The notes below the pieces were generated by a model. The model made no database searches and was not told the DNA's origin. It saw only the letters and a list, made by a program, of their open reading frames with translations. From the NCBI GenBank assembly GCA_030018575.1, contig JASEIA010000087.1, positions 1 to 5,995 on the forward strand: a DNA stretch of 5,995 nt. Reading direction: 5' to 3'. The translations under genes were made by a program, and so were the position numbers. Source of the DNA: Nanobdellota archaeon (GTDB lineage Archaea; Nanobdellota; Nanobdellia; SCGC-AAA011-G17; GW2011-AR17). This document shows, piece by piece, positions 4,513 through 5,995 of this stretch; position 1 is the stretch's first letter, and each line of letters starts with the position of its first letter.

Positions 4513-5748
4513 TTATGCAAATAATTCAAAATATTCTGACGGGTGCTGATGGCTCATGAAATCCAAGGGCGACCCGGTTAGCCCATAAGCTCCAGCTTTT
4601 GTTACAACTAAAATATCCCCTATTTTGGCAGACTTGACATAAATATCTTTTCCTATTTTATCTTCTGCAAAACAAAGGGGCCCGCATATATCAACAAAAT
4701 CCTCTGAAACTGTCAGTGTATTTGGGAATTTTTGTTCTCTTTTAAGTATGAATACAGGCTGATTTTCACCAGTTACATTTGGTCGATTAAGGTGATTTAC
4801 CCCGCCGCAGGCAATTATATACTTTTTGCCTTTGGACTCTTTGATATCATTTATCTCGCTGCAATAAAAACCAGAATCCCCAACAATATATCTGCCCAAT
4901 TCAAGAATGAATGTTTTATCTTCAAATCCCATGCATTCAATAATCTTTTTTAATTTTTGGCAATATCCTTTTATATCGAATGATCTATTGCCTCCTGAAT
5001 AGTCAATGCCAAATCCTCCGCCTAAATCTATTATGCCTGTTTTGATTTTCATTTTATTTTCTAAATTAGATATCATATTAAGAACATAATTTGTATATTG
5101 GGCTAACTCATTGGTGTCCATCACTCCTGAAGCCCCAAAGACATGAAACCCCCTTATATTAACATAGGGGCATTCTTTTTGAATGATGTTTAAGCTTGCC
5201 ATTAAATTGTCTTCGTCAATCCCAAATTTAGTTGATATGCCTGCCATATTTGTTGAGGCATTTTTAATATTATAATTGCTGTTCACCCTTATTAAAACAT
5301 CAACTTTTTCTTTTTTCCTTTTTGCGATGCTATTTATCCTGTAAGCTTCTGCCAAAGATTCCAAATTAATTAGTTTTATGCCTTTATCAACAGACACTTT
5401 CAATTCATACTCGGTTTTTCCTGGCCCTGTAAAGCAGACATTATCTGCCTTAAAGAATTTCAAAGCAGCATTCAGTTCGCCTATTGAAGATACCTCAATG
5501 CCATTACACCTTTTATGCTCCTTCAGAAATTTAATTATTCTTTTGTGCGGATTTGCTTTCATTGCATAATAAACCAAAAATTTCTTCGGGAGATATCTCT
5601 CCAGCTTGTCAAGCTGTTTCTTTATTGCTGAAAGATTATACAAATAAAATGAGGGATTCATCTTAAATTTTTTACCACCGCTAATATCTAGTATCCTTTT
5701 TGCAATATTCTTAGGTATCATCTTATGCAATGGGGCCCTGTTGCCCAT
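4513..5748 (-). CDS. Fold-type III PLP-dependent amino-acid decarboxylase (DAP/ornithine decarboxylase-like)
   Basis: This 411-residue protein has an alanine-racemase-like barrel followed by a beta domain, as in diaminopimelate decarboxylase. K64 in Y-Y-A-M-K-A-N is the PLP lysine. Other landmarks are G-I-E-V-S-S-I-G-E-L (83-92), H202 in G-F-H-V-F-G, the phosphate-binding D-L-G-G-G-F-G (241-247), E283-L-G-R286, C359 in C-G-P-L-C, and Y388 in G-A-Y-G. The C-P-G pattern and the ending M-S-H-Q-H-P-S-E-Y-F place it with specialised decarboxylases of biosynthetic clusters rather than with clear lysine-pathway LysA. In microcin C the MccE N-terminal domain of this type decarboxylates a SAM-derived aminocarboxypropyl group. 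The substrate here is unknown. Two starts are possible: ATG 5748 (given), overlapping the upstream gene by 26 nt, and ATG 5721, only 1 nt after the upstream stop at 5723-5725. Neither has a clear ribosome binding site, and the shorter form loses no domain residue. Confidence 0.85.
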   Translation of the reverse strand: MGNRAPLHKMIPKNIAKRILDISGGKKFKMNPSFYLYNLSAIKKQLDKLERYLPKKFLVYYAMKANPHKRIIKFLKEHKRCNGIEVSSIGELNAALKFFKADNVCFTGPGKTEYELKVSVDKGIKLINLESLAEAYRINSIAKRKKEKVDVLIRVNSNYNIKNASTNMAGISTKFGIDEDNLMASLNIIQKECPYVNIRGFHVFGASGVMDTNELAQYTNYVLNMISNLENKMKIKTGIIDLGGGFGIDYSGGNRSFDIKGYCQKLKKIIECMGFEDKTFILELGRYIVGDSGFYCSEINDIKESKGKKYIIACGGVNHLNRPNVTGENQPVFILKREQKFPNTLTVSEDFVDICGPLCFAEDKIGKDIYVKSAKIGDILVVTKAGAYGLTGSPLDFMSHQHPSEYFELFA

Positions 5749-5995
5749 TTATGAATCCCAAAATATTTGGTGTGCCCATAAATCTCCAAAATTCAATTTT
5801 ATTGGCTGTGGAAATTTTCCTGTCGTCCAATAATGTCTCTAGCCTACTTTTTTCATAATATTTCAATGCATCTTCATATCCTTGCTTGTCACAAATTATT
5901 ACAGTTGAATATGGAGATATAATGGCATTTAAATTCCCGGTTTTTCTTAAACTGTTGTCTATTGATGCAAATAAAAGCCTATTGAGGCCTAATCC
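5723..5995 (-). CDS. C-terminus of a class II aminoacyl-tRNA-synthetase-like protein (5' end outside window)
   Basis: The last 90 residues are present. They open with G-L-G-L-N-R-L-L-F-A, matching class II synthetase motif 3 (G-x-G-x-x-R), whose Arg contacts ATP. About 65 residues follow that resemble the anticodon-binding-type alpha/beta domain of His/Gly/Thr/Pro synthetases: V-I-I-C-D-K, then L-L-D-D-R-K, K-I-E-F-W and G-T-P-N-I-L-G. The order of D-D-R, K and G-x-P is that seen in those domains. In this operon it could be a stand-alone amino-acid-activating enzyme rather than a housekeeping tRNA synthetase. It ends inside or 1 nt before the decarboxylase gene, depending on that gene's start, so the two are surely co-transcribed. 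The family is inferred from a short piece without motifs 1 and 2, so specificity cannot be given. Confidence 0.5.
   Translation of the reverse strand, partial: GLGLNRLLFASIDNSLRKTGNLNAIISPYSTVIICDKQGYEDALKYYEKSRLETLLDDRKISTANKIEFWRFMGTPNILGFINGQQGPIA

Noticed and set aside
4467..4529. Longer MccF-like start at TTG 4529
   Set aside because: It needs a TTG start within the upstream gene, adds 21 hydrophobic residues not expected in the family, and has no ribosome binding site.

Overview
The window looks archaeal, probably from an uncultivated lineage. A TATA-like box (TTTAAATA) lies about 25 nt before the first start codon with no ribosome binding site between, as expected for a leaderless archaeal transcript. 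Genes inside operons instead show Shine-Dalgarno sequences (GGAGGT, AAGGAGG). The left quarter is clearly richer in G+C than the rest, so the two halves probably have different histories.

Left block (1-1430): a plus-strand HEPN / minimal nucleotidyltransferase (MNT) gene pair, a likely type VII toxin-antitoxin-like module, starts at 191 behind a promoter packed with GTTACTC/GAGTAAC half-sites. The pair sits between two minus-strand direct repeats (1-126 and 1249-1374, about 79% identical without gaps). Both repeats encode the C-terminal part of the same small protein, which resembles a ParB/Srx-type domain (L-L-D-G-H-R-R-L), and both lack the N-terminus. A cluster of short inverted repeats lies between the MNT gene and the second repeat.

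Junction (1423-1508): an 80-bp MITE-like element with 17-bp terminal inverted repeats and a TTA target duplication. It has inserted into the 3' end of the last gene of the right block and now encodes that protein's last 22 residues and its stop codon.

Right block (1438-5995): a tightly packed minus-strand operon. In transcription order it holds the C-terminus of a class II aminoacyl-tRNA-synthetase-like protein (cut by the window edge), a fold-type III PLP amino-acid decarboxylase, an MccF-like S66 serine peptidase, a SAM-dependent methyltransferase-like protein, and two tandem dCTP deaminase/dUTPase-like paralogues. The combination of PLP decarboxylase, SAM-dependent transferase and MccF-like peptidase recalls the tailoring and self-immunity functions of microcin C (MccE N-terminal domain, MccD, MccF). 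The aaRS-like and nucleotide-enzyme genes would fit a pathway making, modifying or destroying an aminoacyl- or peptidyl-nucleotide. This pathway is inference; the individual family assignments are much firmer. No rRNA, tRNA or CRISPR array was seen.
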